A DNA stretch of 64,000 bases from Eutreptiella sp. 'Long Island Sound 2002' (GCA_964036045.1 OZ038401.1:29471492-29535491), one strand, 5' to 3'. Positions 1 to 11,187 are shown, counted from the stretch's first letter. Notes: generated by a model from the letters alone, not told the origin. Translations and numbers: made by a program.

Positions 1-644
1 CACCGGTGCTGTATCTCCATCACCACCGAAGGATTCGTACTGCATGGATTTTCCGCTTGTGTGCCCCCCCACCCCCCACACACACCCTCTATACAGTTTG
101 GCTCAGGGCTCATAGTGCGGGAGCCCCTGCCCCCCCCCCCCGCCCCCAAGGGTGGAGCTGCTGCCATTGCTTGGGCCCCGGCGGCGCTCGCCTCACTTTT
201 TGGTGAAACCTGCACACAATAGCACCCAAAGTGGTCAGCATTTTTCAGCCTCAACACCAAAAGTGTGGTCAACCAACAATCAGATGAGGTTGTCCTGGCA
301 AGGCCGTGGTTGCACAGGGGGGGGGGGGGGGATGGGGGATTGTGTGCAGCACTGCTCCCCAATTGCCCATCCCTTGAGTAGCCTCTGGCCCTTTCAAGGT
401 CAAGGGGGGCCAGGGAAGGGAGGGATTAATCTGGAAACCAGCTGCTACGACGCTTCTACTGCAAAAAAACAAAGTACAAAAATCTGTTAAGCGATGCAAA
501 TCTACTTGAGTAAAAATGCAGTTAAAGAATACAACTGTGCAACAGTTGGCACCTGAATTTCAGACAAAACAAACAGAAGATGACCTGCACCATGCGACAC
601 AATTCCCTGCAAGTCAGAGCAACGACACCCTTTGTGTATGCATG
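1..644. other. No gene recognised; C/G-rich low-complexity DNA
   Basis: Runs of C near 131-142 and G near 318-331 and short pyrimidine-rich stretches are visible. Open frames here are short and compositionally biased. I see no protein family, splice signal or RNA gene. Confidence 0.5.
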
Positions 645-898
645 TATGTATTTGTGTATGTATGTATGTATGTATGTATGTATGTATGTATGTATGTATG
701 TATGTATGTATGTATGTATGTATGTATGTATGTATGTATGTATGTATGTATGTATGTATGTATGTATGTATGTATGTATGTATGTATGTATGTATGTATG
801 TATGTATGTATGTATGTACGTACGTACGTATGTATGTATGTATGTATGTATGTATGTATGTATGTATGTATGTATGTATGTATGTATGTATGTATGTA
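645..898. repeat. (TATG)n microsatellite
   Basis: About 60 near-perfect tetranucleotide units (TATG/GTAT) are interrupted once, near 817-829, by a short TACG run. Both strands are open for long distances because a 4-bp unit has no stop in most frames (Met-Tyr-Val-Cys or Ile-His-Thr-Tyr repeats). These frames are artefacts of the repeat. Confidence 0.97.
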
Positions 899-2018
899 CC
901 AAGGCATCAATTCGAATCATGCTCAAACTGCGAGGTTCAACATTCCTACACTCCTGCATCGCTGCAATAACCATGAGTTCGTTGTTCAGGTGTGGGCCTT
1001 GCAAGAGCCCCTAGCACACTGATTCACAGCTTCCTAACCGTAGGAACAATACTCCATCCCTTCCTGTATGAACACTGCTCCTGACCAGCTGCAGTCAGCC
1101 CGGCGATGTCGTGCTTCTGCCCCTTGAGGGCTTGCTGCGTCCCATCCCGGATTGGCCCCTGTGCAGAACATGGTGCCAACCGGTTGGTGCGAGGAAACAC
1201 TGCAACAAACAAACCACAGTACATTGTGTTTGGCCGTGTTTAGCCCCTTGATTATCCCACGTGCAGAACACAGTGAAACCAGCCAGTGGGCGGAAACACC
1301 GCAACGAACATACAGGACTACACAGACCACTGCCCTGTGCCTGATGGGCTCAGGAACCCGCCTGCACTTGCACCCGTGCCCAGGCACACTCATCCGCTGT
1401 GCTGCATGAAGCATCATGCAGTTTCTCACGGCGCTGCAGCTTGCTGAGCCCCAGTACACAATCCTGAAGGGGGGGGGGGAGTGACTGGCCCCATGAACCA
1501 GCCATGTCCTCCTTCACTCCCCACTTGCAGCAATTGCGACATACGTGGTGCACGGAGGCACCCAAACTACCCAAACTACAGGCATCAAACAAGGGAGGGG
1601 GAACATGGGCGTGGCCCATATGCCCCCCTCTGACCGGCAGTAATTGCCCGTCAAGAAGAGAGAGATATGGGACGAGAAAGGGAAGAAGCCAAATAGACGG
1701 CAGCACAGACACTGAACTACCAGGCTCAGCGTGCAGTCAGCACGGAGACTAGTGGTTTGCCTGCAAAGAGCGCCCTATTGCGTAGGAAAAGGCGCCGCTA
1801 GAGGTGGGCGAGCCTACCCCTATTTGCGAGCTCGTGTGCTCACTCATTCTCACAAATCCCAATGTGACCGTAGACGTGGCGCCACGGGGTCGGCGCTGTC
1901 GGAGTGTCCACCTCCAGCTGCAGCTGCAGCTGCTGCTAGAGGTCCAAGTTCCGAAATGGCCGCCCAGCAACCTCCGCCACCAAAGGTGCTTTAAAATCCC
2001 ATCATATACGTACTTATT
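899..2018. other. No gene recognised
   Basis: Unique-looking sequence with short open frames on both strands and a G run near 1469-1478. From about 1804 the plus strand starts to look coding-like and probably belongs to the retroelement remnant that follows, but no motif supports this part. Confidence 0.35.
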
Positions 2019-2997
2019 ATGTGTAACAACCCGCAAGGCTTGCTGGTGCGGTACAACTCTGGGCGCCGCAATACACGCAGAAAATTCTGCCTGGTTTACG
2101 GTTTGCACTACCCCTTCGAGACCAACGTGGCGGTTGCAGGTCACAGAAGCTCCACTTGGACGGGGACCATCCATAAGACGGTGCCGGAGGCAGAGATCAT
2201 GGGAGCGGCGGCGTTCCTGCTCCACACACACCCTGCCGGGTTTTCTTTGCATGTGGTGGATGCAACCATCATTGGTGCACACCTCCGCGGGGTGCAAGAT
2301 GCCTTGTACCGTGGCATCAAAGAGCCCACTTTGTTAATTAGTTGTTGCTGAATTGGGAAGTGGAGGGGCTAAGGCGCTTGCCACGGATGGTGGGTGGGCC
2401 ACATAAGTGGGTTGTGCGTCAAAACTCCCACTTGGCAGCGGACCCGCTAGAGGAACCGGACTATGCTGCGGCACATGCCAATGCCCCGCCGGTCCATCTA
2501 GCGCTACCGCGAGAGCATGCCATGCTCTTGGTGCTAGACGACGAAGGCGTTCTTGTGCTGCATGTGCCGTCCATGAACGCGCTTCAAGTAGTCCGGGAAG
2601 CTACATGGGACTCCGTGGCGGCGCAAACTAGAGCCCACACCCCGCTTGTAGGCGCATGCAAAGTGGTTCCCCTCTACTCAGTGCTCTATGGCCCAACCCA
2701 CATGGACATGCTGCGCGCGAGGTATGGGAGACTTCCCACCATGCAAACCATACGGAGATGGCAGCAGAAAGTCACCTGTCAGGAGTAACCCCCCCGCAGC
2801 CTTGCATCTTCTGTGGGGGGATGGAGGAGGATGCCGCTCACATGCGGTCTATTTGTGAGAGGAGTCCGGAGGTGGCGGGGGCACTCTGTGCTCGCACCGG
2901 AGACCTGCCCTTGGCGGACAGAGCCATGGAATTCATGTCTTGGAAGGAACATGGAATCCACTGGCTCGTCTCTTTGATGGTAGGGGTAGTCCCCTAG
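2019..2997 (+). pseudogene. LINE remnant: RNase H-like region followed by zinc knuckle
   Basis: The frame at 2019-2351 holds a region that resembles the middle of an RNase H domain: an AEI motif (candidate catalytic Glu) followed by HVVDAT (candidate second Asp) at the usual spacing. The frame then shifts near 2335-2345. The second frame (2342-2788) begins with an HKW..N..AD arrangement that may be the last RNase H motif. A third frame (2656-2997) carries a CIFC-x8-H-x4-C zinc knuckle like the zf-RVT module downstream of LINE reverse transcriptases. No RT domain was found upstream, so this is a 3' fragment. The RNase H call is an inference from motif order; the zinc knuckle is clearer. The broken frame argues against a working gene. 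Confidence 0.5.
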
Positions 2998-3960
2998 GGC
3001 CCGAAGCGCCGCTTCGCTATCGTGCGGGCTACGTCGCCACGCGGCCGGTGAGAGCACGCCTAGAGGACATGATCCAACTAGGGGAGGAGGGCTACACCTG
3101 CAAGAACCACAGCATCACGGGGATCATGCGGCTTCCGCTGGGCAACAGGCGGTGCACCCCCCTTTCTCAAGGGGGATACGCCTTTCTACCACCAGCGGGT
3201 CGCATCAAGCACATGCCCTAGTGGAACCCGTTCAATAGGCTCCTTGGTGACGTCAAGGCTGTCCTCCAGCGCACGCCGTTGCATGCCTTGCTTGTGTCTT
3301 GCTCGTGCGAGGCCATGGCTATCTTCCCGCAATGGTTCGGGGCAGTTGCTGTGCTAGATAGTACGTGGCTCGAGTTGCGGAGGACAGGCGACCTCAAACG
3401 ATTCCGGGCAAAGTCCAAGGATGTGCCCACCCAATCATGGAGCATTGTTCAGGGCACGCATGTACACCGTGGACGGCGAGGGCACAGCGTCTTGGTTGGA
3501 GACATTCATGAACCACCCTAAGGTGGGTTCCATCTTGGGATGGCCACCGTCCGTGTTGCCCATGCTACAGCCACCACTTCGCTCCCTACCGGTCCCCGCC
3601 ATTGCAATGGCGTTGGACGTGGAGGAGTTGCAGCTATGCGACAGGCGCGTTTAGAGTGCTACTCCTCCGCTCAAGGGATCTGATGTCACGGAGAAGGACA
3701 TCGTTCCGCAACTGGGACGGGCCTCAACCACCGGCCCCAACTGTAGAGGCTTGTGCGCAAACCGGTCCTCTTTAGCTTCGCCGCCGCTGCCATACAACAT
3801 GGACACCAACACGGCCGAGACCCTCCCAAGTTGTTCGCCATCCAGCAGTGTTTTGAGCCGCTGTCGCCCTATCAAAGCTGCCATGCACCTCTGGGACTAC
3901 GGGTGCACTGGCGGGAGGCAGGTCCCAGCCAATGGAGGTGAGGTGGACCAGGTTGACTGA
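2998..3960 (+). pseudogene. Coding-like continuation of the LINE remnant, unrecognised
   Basis: Plus-strand reading frames stay coherent in patches with breaks between them: 2940-3221, about 3229-3450, and 3421-3654, which ends in a stop. The residues have protein-like, mixed composition rather than repeats. They follow the zinc-knuckle region on the same strand, so I infer they are its decayed C-terminal part or 3' region. No domain is recognisable, and a separate unknown gene remnant is possible. Confidence 0.3.
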
Positions 3961-5167
3961 CTACCTCTTGGGGAGCCCATATAAGTAGGCCATCCTTTCG
4001 CCAACTAACTCATGGGAGCAAGCCAAGAGGCAGCTACTCAACAGTGCCACAGCTAGTGCGATGGAGCTGGCGCTTCAACATAGAATTGATGGTTGTAGGG
4101 ACGTCTAGCGTGACCTGTGAGCGATGACCCGAGGCCTGTACCCCTTCGACCTTGGTGCTCGCGCACGAGTGTTAGGGGTGCGGCTCCCTTGCGCCCATGT
4201 GGATCCACCAATGCAAGTCTGCTCCCCTTTGTAAGCCATGCAGCTCCATAGTACGACGCAGATGGCCCACTGCACCCTGGGCCATGCGTCATTTAGGGTG
4301 TATGTCCTCGAGTGGCTAGCACACGTTGAGGCGTGACCTGCAAAGGGTGCCCGTGCAAGGCCCGTGAGGGCCCGCGGAGCCCACGGTTGATCTACAATTG
4401 CTACTGTGGCTAGCATCATTGGACGGGAGCCCACGGGTCCGCGGGTTGTGGAGCCCGATGTTGTGATTGATCACAGGGTGCGAACGTAGCAAGGGGTGCA
4501 GGTGCGAAGTACAATGCACTACCAAGCATTGTTCATAGCGACGGGTTGAAAGCTACTGTCCGGTGGTGTGGTAATTGAGGCACGTGGTAATGACGTGTGT
4601 ATGGTGAAAGATGATGAAGGCGTGTGGTACACAAGCGTCGGACCACGCTAGGCGGCCCCTTCGGCACTGCGCCATGATGGTCATCACCACGTGGCATGTC
4701 GTGCCAGCCTAATTTAGTGCACACTCGCCACCATGAGGATGGTGCAGGCAGTACCCCACACACCATTCTACTTCTACTCCAAGTTGCCATTTACAACGGT
4801 GAGGTGCCAGGGGTCCTCCCGACCTGGGTAATAAGGCCCAAACCCCTGAAGGGTATCCCGCTGGCACCAAGGCCTATACAGGCGGCCCAACTACGGTAGG
4901 TGCGCATAGTGCATTTGACGGGCTACTCTGTGTGTGGTGTAAGATGCATTGTGCGTAAGACCCTAGTAATGATGCACGTTGGGGAGTATGCTAGAGAAGG
5001 AGCGGTGTAGCGGATGTGAAGGGCTAGTTGAAGGCTAATGGTCTAGCTCTGGTGCGCTTGCGTACGGGTTGCGAGATTACTTGATGGTTAGTCGATGGTC
5101 GGATCACGGGATGTTTACAAAAGGGTTGCTAGGGGCATGTATGAGGAGGCATGTATTGTGGTGTCCC
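3961..5167. other. No gene recognised
   Basis: GC-rich sequence with short open frames on both strands. I see no motif, inverted terminal repeat or RNA gene. It may be the remainder of the element at 2.0-3.9 kb. Confidence 0.4.
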
Positions 5168-5400
5168 CTAGCCACAGGAGCAAACCAAGGAGGTATCAAG
5201 GCATCCCACAAGCCCCAAGAGAAACCACATGGGAGTATCTAGGGGGCCCCCCGCCCCAAGAACAACCCAGGGAGGTACAAGGGCCTCCCACGGGCCCCAG
5301 GAGAAACGTAGTGGGCCCATGAGCAACTCAAGGAGGTACAAGGGCCTCCCTCTGGCCCCAGGAGAAACCCAAGGGGGGTATGGAGGCATAATTGGTGACG
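5168..5400. repeat. Degenerate tandem repeat (about 60-80 bp unit)
   Basis: A block containing GGAGGTACAAGGGCCTCCC followed by GGCCCCAGGAGAAAC recurs with changes at about 5188, 5269 and 5331. Spacing between copies is uneven (81 then 62 bases). Open frames across it are Pro/Gly-rich by-products. Confidence 0.7.
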
Positions 5401-5726
5401 AGCGCTGGTCCGGTGATCCGCCGGGGGTGTAGGGGCAAGGCGTTGCCCTGCCTAGCACAACAACAAGCAAGCTCAACTCCCGGGGGGCGTTCAGAAGCGT
5501 TCAAGCAACAAAGCAGCAAGCAGGTGGCGCAAAACAAAGTTGACCCCCTCACGTGACCCTCCCCCCGCCATCCAACCTCATCCCTCATTTCATCCTCAAT
5601 CTCTCTGTGGCACAGGTCCTTGTATGACGAGCCACAATTTCTAGAGAAATCCGGCCTAGCCTAGCCCTGGGCCGTCACTGCTCCCATACTCATCCACGAG
5701 GTCTGACTCTTGTGCCCTAAACCAAC

Positions 5727-6597
5727 TCCCCCTTCTATTAATATCACGCGCGTGATATGATTTTGACGCGTGATATTAATTGGTGCATAATAGTATTTTG
5801 ATCTGCGTGATATTACCAGGGGGGGGGGGGTGCTGCGGGCATATTTTGGGAAGGCAAAATTCTTTGAGGAGAAATTTTGGTGCAAAATCTTAAATACCAT
5901 GGGAAAATGTGGTACAAATTTTCCAAATAGTGGGCAGTGCAGGAATTGAACTGGAGACTTGCAGTTTGAAGGTGTAGTACTGCAACAACTCAGCTATCTG
6001 CTTTCCCTGCAACTCTCCTGTGAAACAGGGTCAAAAGTGAAAACATGATGTCCCCAACAATTCAGACCCTCGGAACCTTGTAATGGAGAGAAAAGAGGCA
6101 TAGATCTGGTAAAGGCAAGAACGTGGCTTTGGTCCTTAAATACCACGGCAAAATGTGGTACAATTTTGCTGTGCAACATTTCGCCGTTCGGAATTTCACA
6201 ACTGCCAAATCCCCCCCCCGCCCGGTATTGTGACACGTGTCTCTTGCACATTTTTTTGGAAACATGGCGTCCGTTGCGTTCCAAATGGAATCCAACTTCT
6301 TGGCTGACGCATGGGACCATGATGAAATACCCCCTGCTGTGCCAGCTGGTGATGCACAGCCTCCAAAACCAAAACCAAAACCAAAGGCCCAGCCCAAACC
6401 TGTGGCTAGGCAACTGTCCATGGCATCATTGCTTTCCAAAAACTAAACAATGTTTTCAACTCAGCACACAAATCTGCGCAGTGCATGTCCCTCTAGTGCT
6501 CTCGTTAGGGGTGCATGATATTATTTCGGGTGGTCAAAATAATATCATGCATGCGTGATATTATTTTGATGCGTGATATTAATGGGGGGGGGGGGGG
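5727..6597. mobile_element. Candidate element bounded by GCGTGATATTA arms
   Basis: The left arm (about 5731-5820) begins with a pyrimidine run and ATTAATATCACGCG (5737-5750), followed by its exact inverse (5767-5780). The right arm (about 6505-6597) has several GCGTGATATTA copies and ends in GCGTGATATTAAT plus a G run. The outer ends are therefore imperfect inverted repeats about 850 bases apart. A phrase containing AAATACCA.GG.AAAATGTGGTAC occurs twice inside (about 5890 and 6136). Short open frames inside, including a Lys-Pro repeat near 6361, match nothing known. I infer a non-autonomous DNA transposon; target duplications were not identified. Confidence 0.45.
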
Positions 6598-7059
6598 TTA
6601 GTTCCCTTCATACTTGCGCTTCGTGTGCGCTGCGCCAAGTGCTCGTGGTCTGGTGCGCCTCAGACCTGCTCACCCCAGAAGTGCTTATGGTCCCTTTTGT
6701 GCTACTTTAAGTGCAAACACTCTAAATCTGCTGTAAGTAGTATCCGTTCAGGTGGCTCTACGTGTAACTGTGTGTACTTGACCAGCCACACATACATACT
6801 TGACCAGCCACCGAGACAGACATGCACAAACCCCCACAAGCAAGCCTCGTAGCAAAATATTCTGCTTCCACTCTTCTATCCCACTATTTTCTTCTGTCTC
6901 ACACCACGGCCACAACAAACCGTAGACATATCATACCGAACCAAATCAACACCACAAACACACCGCAAATCAGCTGCATCCCAAACACCGTCAAGGCATT
7001 GCACACATCGGCGCAACACAAACTTCAGTGCGCAGGAGATGAGAACATCGGTGGCAGAC
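6598..7059. other. Downstream flank of the PFK exon; intron or unrelated DNA
   Basis: If the phosphofructokinase exon at 7060-7491 is spliced, its minus-strand intron starts here. I looked for the next conserved PFK blocks on the minus strand and did not find them. Confidence 0.4.
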
Positions 7060-7491
7060 CTTCTTGACACGGTACGATGTCACCAATGACCGCACCAGCT
7101 CCTCGATCACACTGTTCAGCCCTGGGCACAGCCCTCCAGTGTTAACAATGCAGGCGTTGACCTCCGCAGAGTCAAAGCAGACCTCCCTCCGGGCGCCCGC
7201 ACGCAGGATGGCGTCGTAGTCAAGTTTCTGGCGGGAACGCAGCTTTAAGTCATTGTTGCCCGTCACATACTGCAGGATGTACTCAGTCTCCTCACGGTAC
7301 TGCTGGTTGCGGTGCTCACTCATGGGGTTGGGGTATTTGCGGATGTCAGGCAGCCAATCAGAGATGTGCGGCAATGGCACAATGGTGATGGGTTTCAGGG
7401 GGCTCAGAGGGGAGGCGGAGGCACCTCCCGGACTGGGGGACCGGGGGACGGTCAAGGTGCTCAGTTGAGGTTTCTGTGGGGATTCAGACAT
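7060..7491 (-). CDS. Plant-type ATP-dependent 6-phosphofructokinase, N-terminal exon
   Basis: This 144-residue exon starts at an ATG at 7491. Residues 1-35 are Ser/Pro-rich and variable. Residues 40-60 carry the PHxxDWLPDIxxYPNP block typical of plant PFKs. Residues 104-144 hold the conserved start of the catalytic fold, with a Phe-Asp-Ser-Ala-Glu-Val stretch then NTGGLCPGLN (117-126), whose glycines form the ATP phosphate site in this family. The enzyme phosphorylates fructose-6-phosphate in glycolysis, in cytosol or plastid. Similarity stops after RVKK; a GT follows directly at 7059-7058, so I place a splice donor there. Family members run to about 450-550 residues, so most of the protein is missing here. 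The rest may lie beyond a long intron outside the window, or this is an orphaned fragment. Confidence 0.8.
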
Positions 7492-7584
7492 GCTCCGCCC
7501 TGCAAAATCAGGTAAGCAGCGGTAGAGGCTGCATCAGCATGCAGCCTCTTTGCAGAAAGTTCTCCAAAGCACAGTAGTGCCATA

Positions 7585-7625
7585 ATAGGGGGAATACTCC
7601 CGCTACTTACGCGGCAAGTACACCT
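7585..7625. mobile_element. Possible single terminus of the GGGGG-ended transposon family
   Basis: ATA then GGGGGAATACTCCCGC matches the outer end of the complete copies near 44.3, 45.9 and 59.6 kb. No matching right end was found downstream, so this is a solo end or a coincidence. Confidence 0.3.
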
Positions 7626-7932
7626 GGACCAGCCTGATTTTTACCTCCTCCCAAAATGGCCCCTAATGAGAGCAAATTTTTTGGCCATAGGAATTGCATA
7701 ACCACTCCTCCTTGCCACAAATATTGCACAACCAAGTGGAGAGGGCATGTTGAGATGTTGGGAAAAGGAGCACAATACATTTGCAAACTGCGACAAAGGA
7801 AGGGGTTCATTTTAAGGAGCAATAGTCCATGGGTTAGGCACACATGACTCCCACCACGGGCTGGCCGCTGGCCCCGGAGAGCTGAGAAGGCTACCTATTG
7901 TGTATGACAAGAGGCTCCCCCCGCAACAACCA

Positions 7933-8628
7933 TTACGTTTGTTCACGAGACGCCCGCCCATGCCCCCCAATTGCTCCACACGGCTGGGGCATAGCCTGGG
8001 CCAGCTGCATGCTGTAAAGCATAGTGTTGTGCATCCGAAGTGGGTCAGGGACCAATCCGCGGGCCATGCCCGGCAGTTCCACACAGGTTCGGATCCACTG
8101 CTCCGAGGGGGGTGGGGGCTCAGTCGCAGTAATGGCAAGCTGTAGACGCACCGGGGGCGCCAAGTCCATGGGGCTGTGTAGAGGGACCACATATTGCTCT
8201 GCTGTGTCATCTGTCTTGTCATCTGTCATGCATGCATCAGGTTCCTCATGTGCCAGGGGCACTGCATCTTGTCCTATTGACGCATCCCTAGATGAGACAC
8301 GTGCTGCAGACACATGGGGTTCCCCGGGGAACAGGTGGCAGGGGAGGGGAGAGGGGGGGGGGGGGGGGTCCTCCACTGCATCAAACAAGGGCGCCGGTGG
8401 CACCGGCGGTAGCTCATGCTCTAAGAGATCGCCCCCGGACGTACAGGTAGGGGACCACTGTCTGGGCGTAAATGCAGCCTGCGAGTGCCAACTTGATGTG
8501 ACCGCTGGCGACCACGTCTGTTGTGGGGTCATCCGCAGGGGGGTAGCGACAGTGTGGATGGCGTCCTGCCCATGTTTTGAAGCATCCTTGCACTGCCTGG
8601 GGAGGCCGGGTTTTCGTTTCCGGGCCAT
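7933..8628 (-). CDS. Hypothetical proline-rich open frame (231 aa)
   Basis: A minus-strand frame begins with a basic MARKRKPG start, has a Pro/Asp-rich middle and ends in a more protein-like stretch (IRTCVELPGMARGLVPDPL). The middle run of prolines comes from a G homopolymer, which weakens the case. Its 5' end abuts the start of the dispersed repeat at 8625. I do not recognise a family. It could be a retroelement ORF fragment or chance. Confidence 0.25.
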   Translation of the reverse strand: MARKRKPGLPRQCKDASKHGQDAIHTVATPLRMTPQQTWSPAVTSSWHSQAAFTPRQWSPTCTSGGDLLEHELPPVPPAPLFDAVEDPPPPPSPLPCHLFPGEPHVSAARVSSRDASIGQDAVPLAHEEPDACMTDDKTDDTAEQYVVPLHSPMDLAPPVRLQLAITATEPPPPSEQWIRTCVELPGMARGLVPDPLRMHNTMLYSMQLAQAMPQPCGAIGGHGRASREQT

Positions 8629-9300
8629 GAGGCAACGGATACTGGGCTCGCATACGCCCCCGTGTCACAGGCGCATGGTCATAACCACATAGTTCAGTGT
8701 TTTTCCTCGCTGCACTGCAGCACAGACCAGTTCTGTACCACTCCAGGTGGCCGCTGACTGTGCTTTGGCCTTGGCCATCTGTACATCGAGGTCAGCTCGC
8801 ACCCACCACCCACAGCGCCGGTTAGTCTCTAACCCTTGCCCTGCAGGTCTTGCTCTTGCTGCCCCTGTCTTGCTCTTGCTCTCTGGCTCGTGAAGACGTG
8901 TCATATCCGAACTCTGGGGGCGCAAAGGCGCCTTTGGGGGCGCAAAGGCGTCTCAACGTTGCACCAAAATTTTTTGTGGCTTGACACTTCAACAGATGCA
9001 TTGCTGTACTGTGGCGCATACCTGTTCAGTACCACACCATGTGTGCGCTGGCCGCCCACATATCCAAGTCAACTCGCACCCACCACCCTCCCGTGGGCCG
9101 CACTCTCGCTGCCCCTGTCGTGCTTGGGCTTTCTGACACGTTATGACGTGTCACGCCCGTGCTTCGGGGGCGCAAAGGCGTCCCGATGTTTCACCATTAA
9201 GCTGTTCAGCTCTATGCTGCAATGGCTGCCCACACACCCTAGTCAGCTCAAACCCACCACCCTCCCACAGTGCCGGTTAGCCCCCGACTCTTGCTCTGTG
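8625..9300. repeat. Composite dispersed repeat, copy 1
   Basis: It starts with GGGCCATGAGGCAACGGATA and continues for hundreds of bases with clear similarity to copies at 21439, 42556 and 45274. Inside, a sub-unit recurs: a CAGCTCGCACCCACCACCC phrase, a GACACG...CGTGTC type inverted motif (GACACGTTATGACGTGTC near 9136), then GGGGGCGCAAAGGCGTC. The copy ends in a (CT)n tract. It has no coding motif and no identified terminal duplications. Confidence 0.75.
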
Positions 9301-9412
9301 GGTCTCTCTCCCCCTCTCTCCCTCTCTCTCTCTCTCCTGCCCTCTCTCTCTCTCTCTCCTTCTCTCTCGTCCTCGTCCCATTGCGCTCCACTCTCTCTCT
9401 CTCTCTCTCGCA
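9300..9412. repeat. (CT)n-rich microsatellite
   Basis: Interrupted CT/CTCTCC dinucleotide tract. On the minus strand it reads as Arg-Glu repeats. Confidence 0.9.
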
Positions 9413-9931
9413 TAAAGGGGTTTTCGGGACGTTCGGTGGATCTCTATCCCCCCACAGAGGAGGGCATTGCTCTGTGTCCCTGTGCCGTCGGACAGTGGAG
9501 GATCGCCTCCCACTTGAACGGATGCCACTTGCCTGCACTTTTGGGTCGCCACTGACCTGCATGTTCGTCAGAGCCTGAGTCTTCAGGGTCCAGTTGATTT
9601 GGACCATCACCGAGTAGAGTTCTTGGTTGCTCATCAGCAATGGCTCCCCATGATTGTCCACAATCTCACAGTGCATCCTGGTGCTGTGTGGTTGGTCCAG
9701 TCGGAGCCAGATCTGCTGATTGCGGGCCCAGGCCATTGTGGTCAGCTCGGCATTGTCTGCCCTCAGCCCTTCGTTCGCAATGGCGTCCAGCTGGCTCAGT
9801 GCTTGCACCTTGAAACGCTGGCGTTCTTGTTGAGGCTTGACCTTCTTTGGGGCTGGCTGGATTTGTGTGTAGGGGCCATGTCGTTGCTGACGTGGTCCCT
9901 GCTCCTTCCATGTCCTTCCCGGCGGCATCAC
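9413..9931 (-). CDS. Hypothetical coding-like frame, upstream of the CT tract
   Basis: The minus-strand frame starting at 9931 has about 150 residues of mixed composition (including QALSQLDAIANEGLRADNAE) before it runs into the CT microsatellite and becomes Arg/Glu repeat. The first part reads like protein and may contain a helical segment, but no family is recognised. Together with acidic Ser-rich frames at about 10192-10510 on the same strand, it could be exons of one unknown gene or retroelement ORF. Confidence 0.3.
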
Positions 9932-10191
9932 GCCCGGAAGCTCTTCCGCGACAGGACGCGGGGTTTGTGTCTGAGTTCAGCCGCTGTCGTTGTCACACCT
10001 GTGTGCTGCTGCACGCCGCGACAGGACGCGGCTCTCGTGACGAAAAGCTCCTGCGTCAGAACGTAGGTTTCGGACATGCAGGCATTGTTGGGCTTGAAAC
10101 CTGTGAGATTTCCGCATCAGAATGCAGCGGCTACAGGCTCTACTGCTAACGACCCTGTCCAGGGTTCCTACTTTTCCTGAGCTTTCGCCTC

Positions 10192-10512
10192 TCACACTGC
10201 CGCCTGGTGTCGCTCACATCTGTGCCGAAGGACAGTGCTTCTGCTGCAGACATCATCCAACAAACCTCCCTGGTGTGTGTGTCCTGTCCTTATGTCCTCA
10301 CTATCCGAACTGCTCGAGGTGTATGATCCCATTCCACGTGGTGCTGGTTCCCCGGATGCTTCCCCTGTCAGCTCATCACTATCCATGGGTACCATACCCA
10401 GGGATGACCAAAGTGCTTTGGTGTCCTCTGATTCGGATCCTGAACCTCCCCTCAACCCTACCGTGGACTCCGACCCTGATGATGACTGTTGTGCGACATG
10501 CTGGGACCACAG
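10192..10512 (-). CDS. Hypothetical acidic, serine-rich frame
   Basis: The minus-strand frame contains GSESEDTKALWSSLGMVPMDSDELTG-like acidic segments and a Ser-rich DSED run. It lies upstream on the same strand as the unknown frame at 9413-9931. Its N-terminal extension runs through a G homopolymer and is not credible. No domain is recognised, and no splice sites were confirmed. Confidence 0.25.
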   Translation of the reverse strand: MWSQHVAQQSSSGSESTVGLRGGSGSESEDTKALWSSLGMVPMDSDELTGEASGEPAPRGMGSYTSSSSDSEDIRTGHTHQGGLLDDVCSRSTVLRHRCERHQAAV

Positions 10513-10575
10513 CGTTTCGTTTCCGGGGGGGGGGGGGGTCGATAGAGCCCTCCGGCCGGACCCCCCCCTCCCCCA

Positions 10576-10838
10576 AAAAGGGCTCAATTGACAGGACCCC
10601 CAAAATCCTACCGAGTCTGACCCCCAGGCCTTGGAGGTGACCCACACCCAAAAAATCTGGAAAAAAGGAAAATGGGATTTTTGGAATCAGAGCGTCGATG
10701 GGGTTCACAAAAGTCATCATTTGCCATATATTTGGTGAAAAAAAATCGACCAATTTTGGTGCTCAAAAAATTTTTCGGCGCCTTTGGCGCCAAATTTCAT
10801 CCTAACTGATTAATGATGCCTGTCAATTGAGCCCTTTT
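10576..10838. mobile_element. Small inverted-repeat element (MITE-like, 263 bp)
   Basis: AAAAGGGCTCAATTGACAGG at 10576-10595 is matched exactly by its inverse at 10819-10838. The interior is AT-rich relative to the flanks and non-coding. C-rich tracts flank both sides, so target duplications cannot be read with confidence. The size and perfect 20-bp inverted ends suggest a miniature DNA transposon or stable fold-back sequence. Confidence 0.6.
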
Positions 10839-11187
10839 CCCGAACCTTCTCCCCCCCAGTGGGGCCAGGGGAGGGCATGCCCTTCTTTGGGGGTGAAAAA
10901 CCACCCAACGTTGAGGTTGATACCGCCTGCGCGGGCGGGGGCCGCGCTTGCCTTGCCGGCCGGAGCAACTCATAAGGCTTGGAGGAGCGCCGTGCACGGT
11001 GATTGGGGAAGAAGTCCGCAGCAAACAAGGTTGCATCCTTTTTCCCTCCCCCCCGTCCCGACAAGGGCTTGGGAGTATGCATCGCCGCGAGCAATGTGGT
11101 ACGTATCTTCAGTTTGGGCAGCCGTTCCCGAATGCTAGGGCTGGATTCCAGTTCTTCCCTACGCTGCCTGGCTTGCTGGAAAGATTT
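10839..11187. other. No gene recognised
   Basis: GC-rich flank between the small inverted-repeat element and the retroelement remnant. Short open frames only. Confidence 0.4.

Noticed and set aside
516-1022. Long Met-Tyr-Val-Cys and Ile-His-Thr-Tyr frames
   Set aside because: They are translations of the (TATG)n microsatellite.
9248-9440. C-terminal Arg/Glu region of the 9.2-9.9 kb frame
   Set aside because: It is read from the CT microsatellite; only the upstream part was kept as a candidate.
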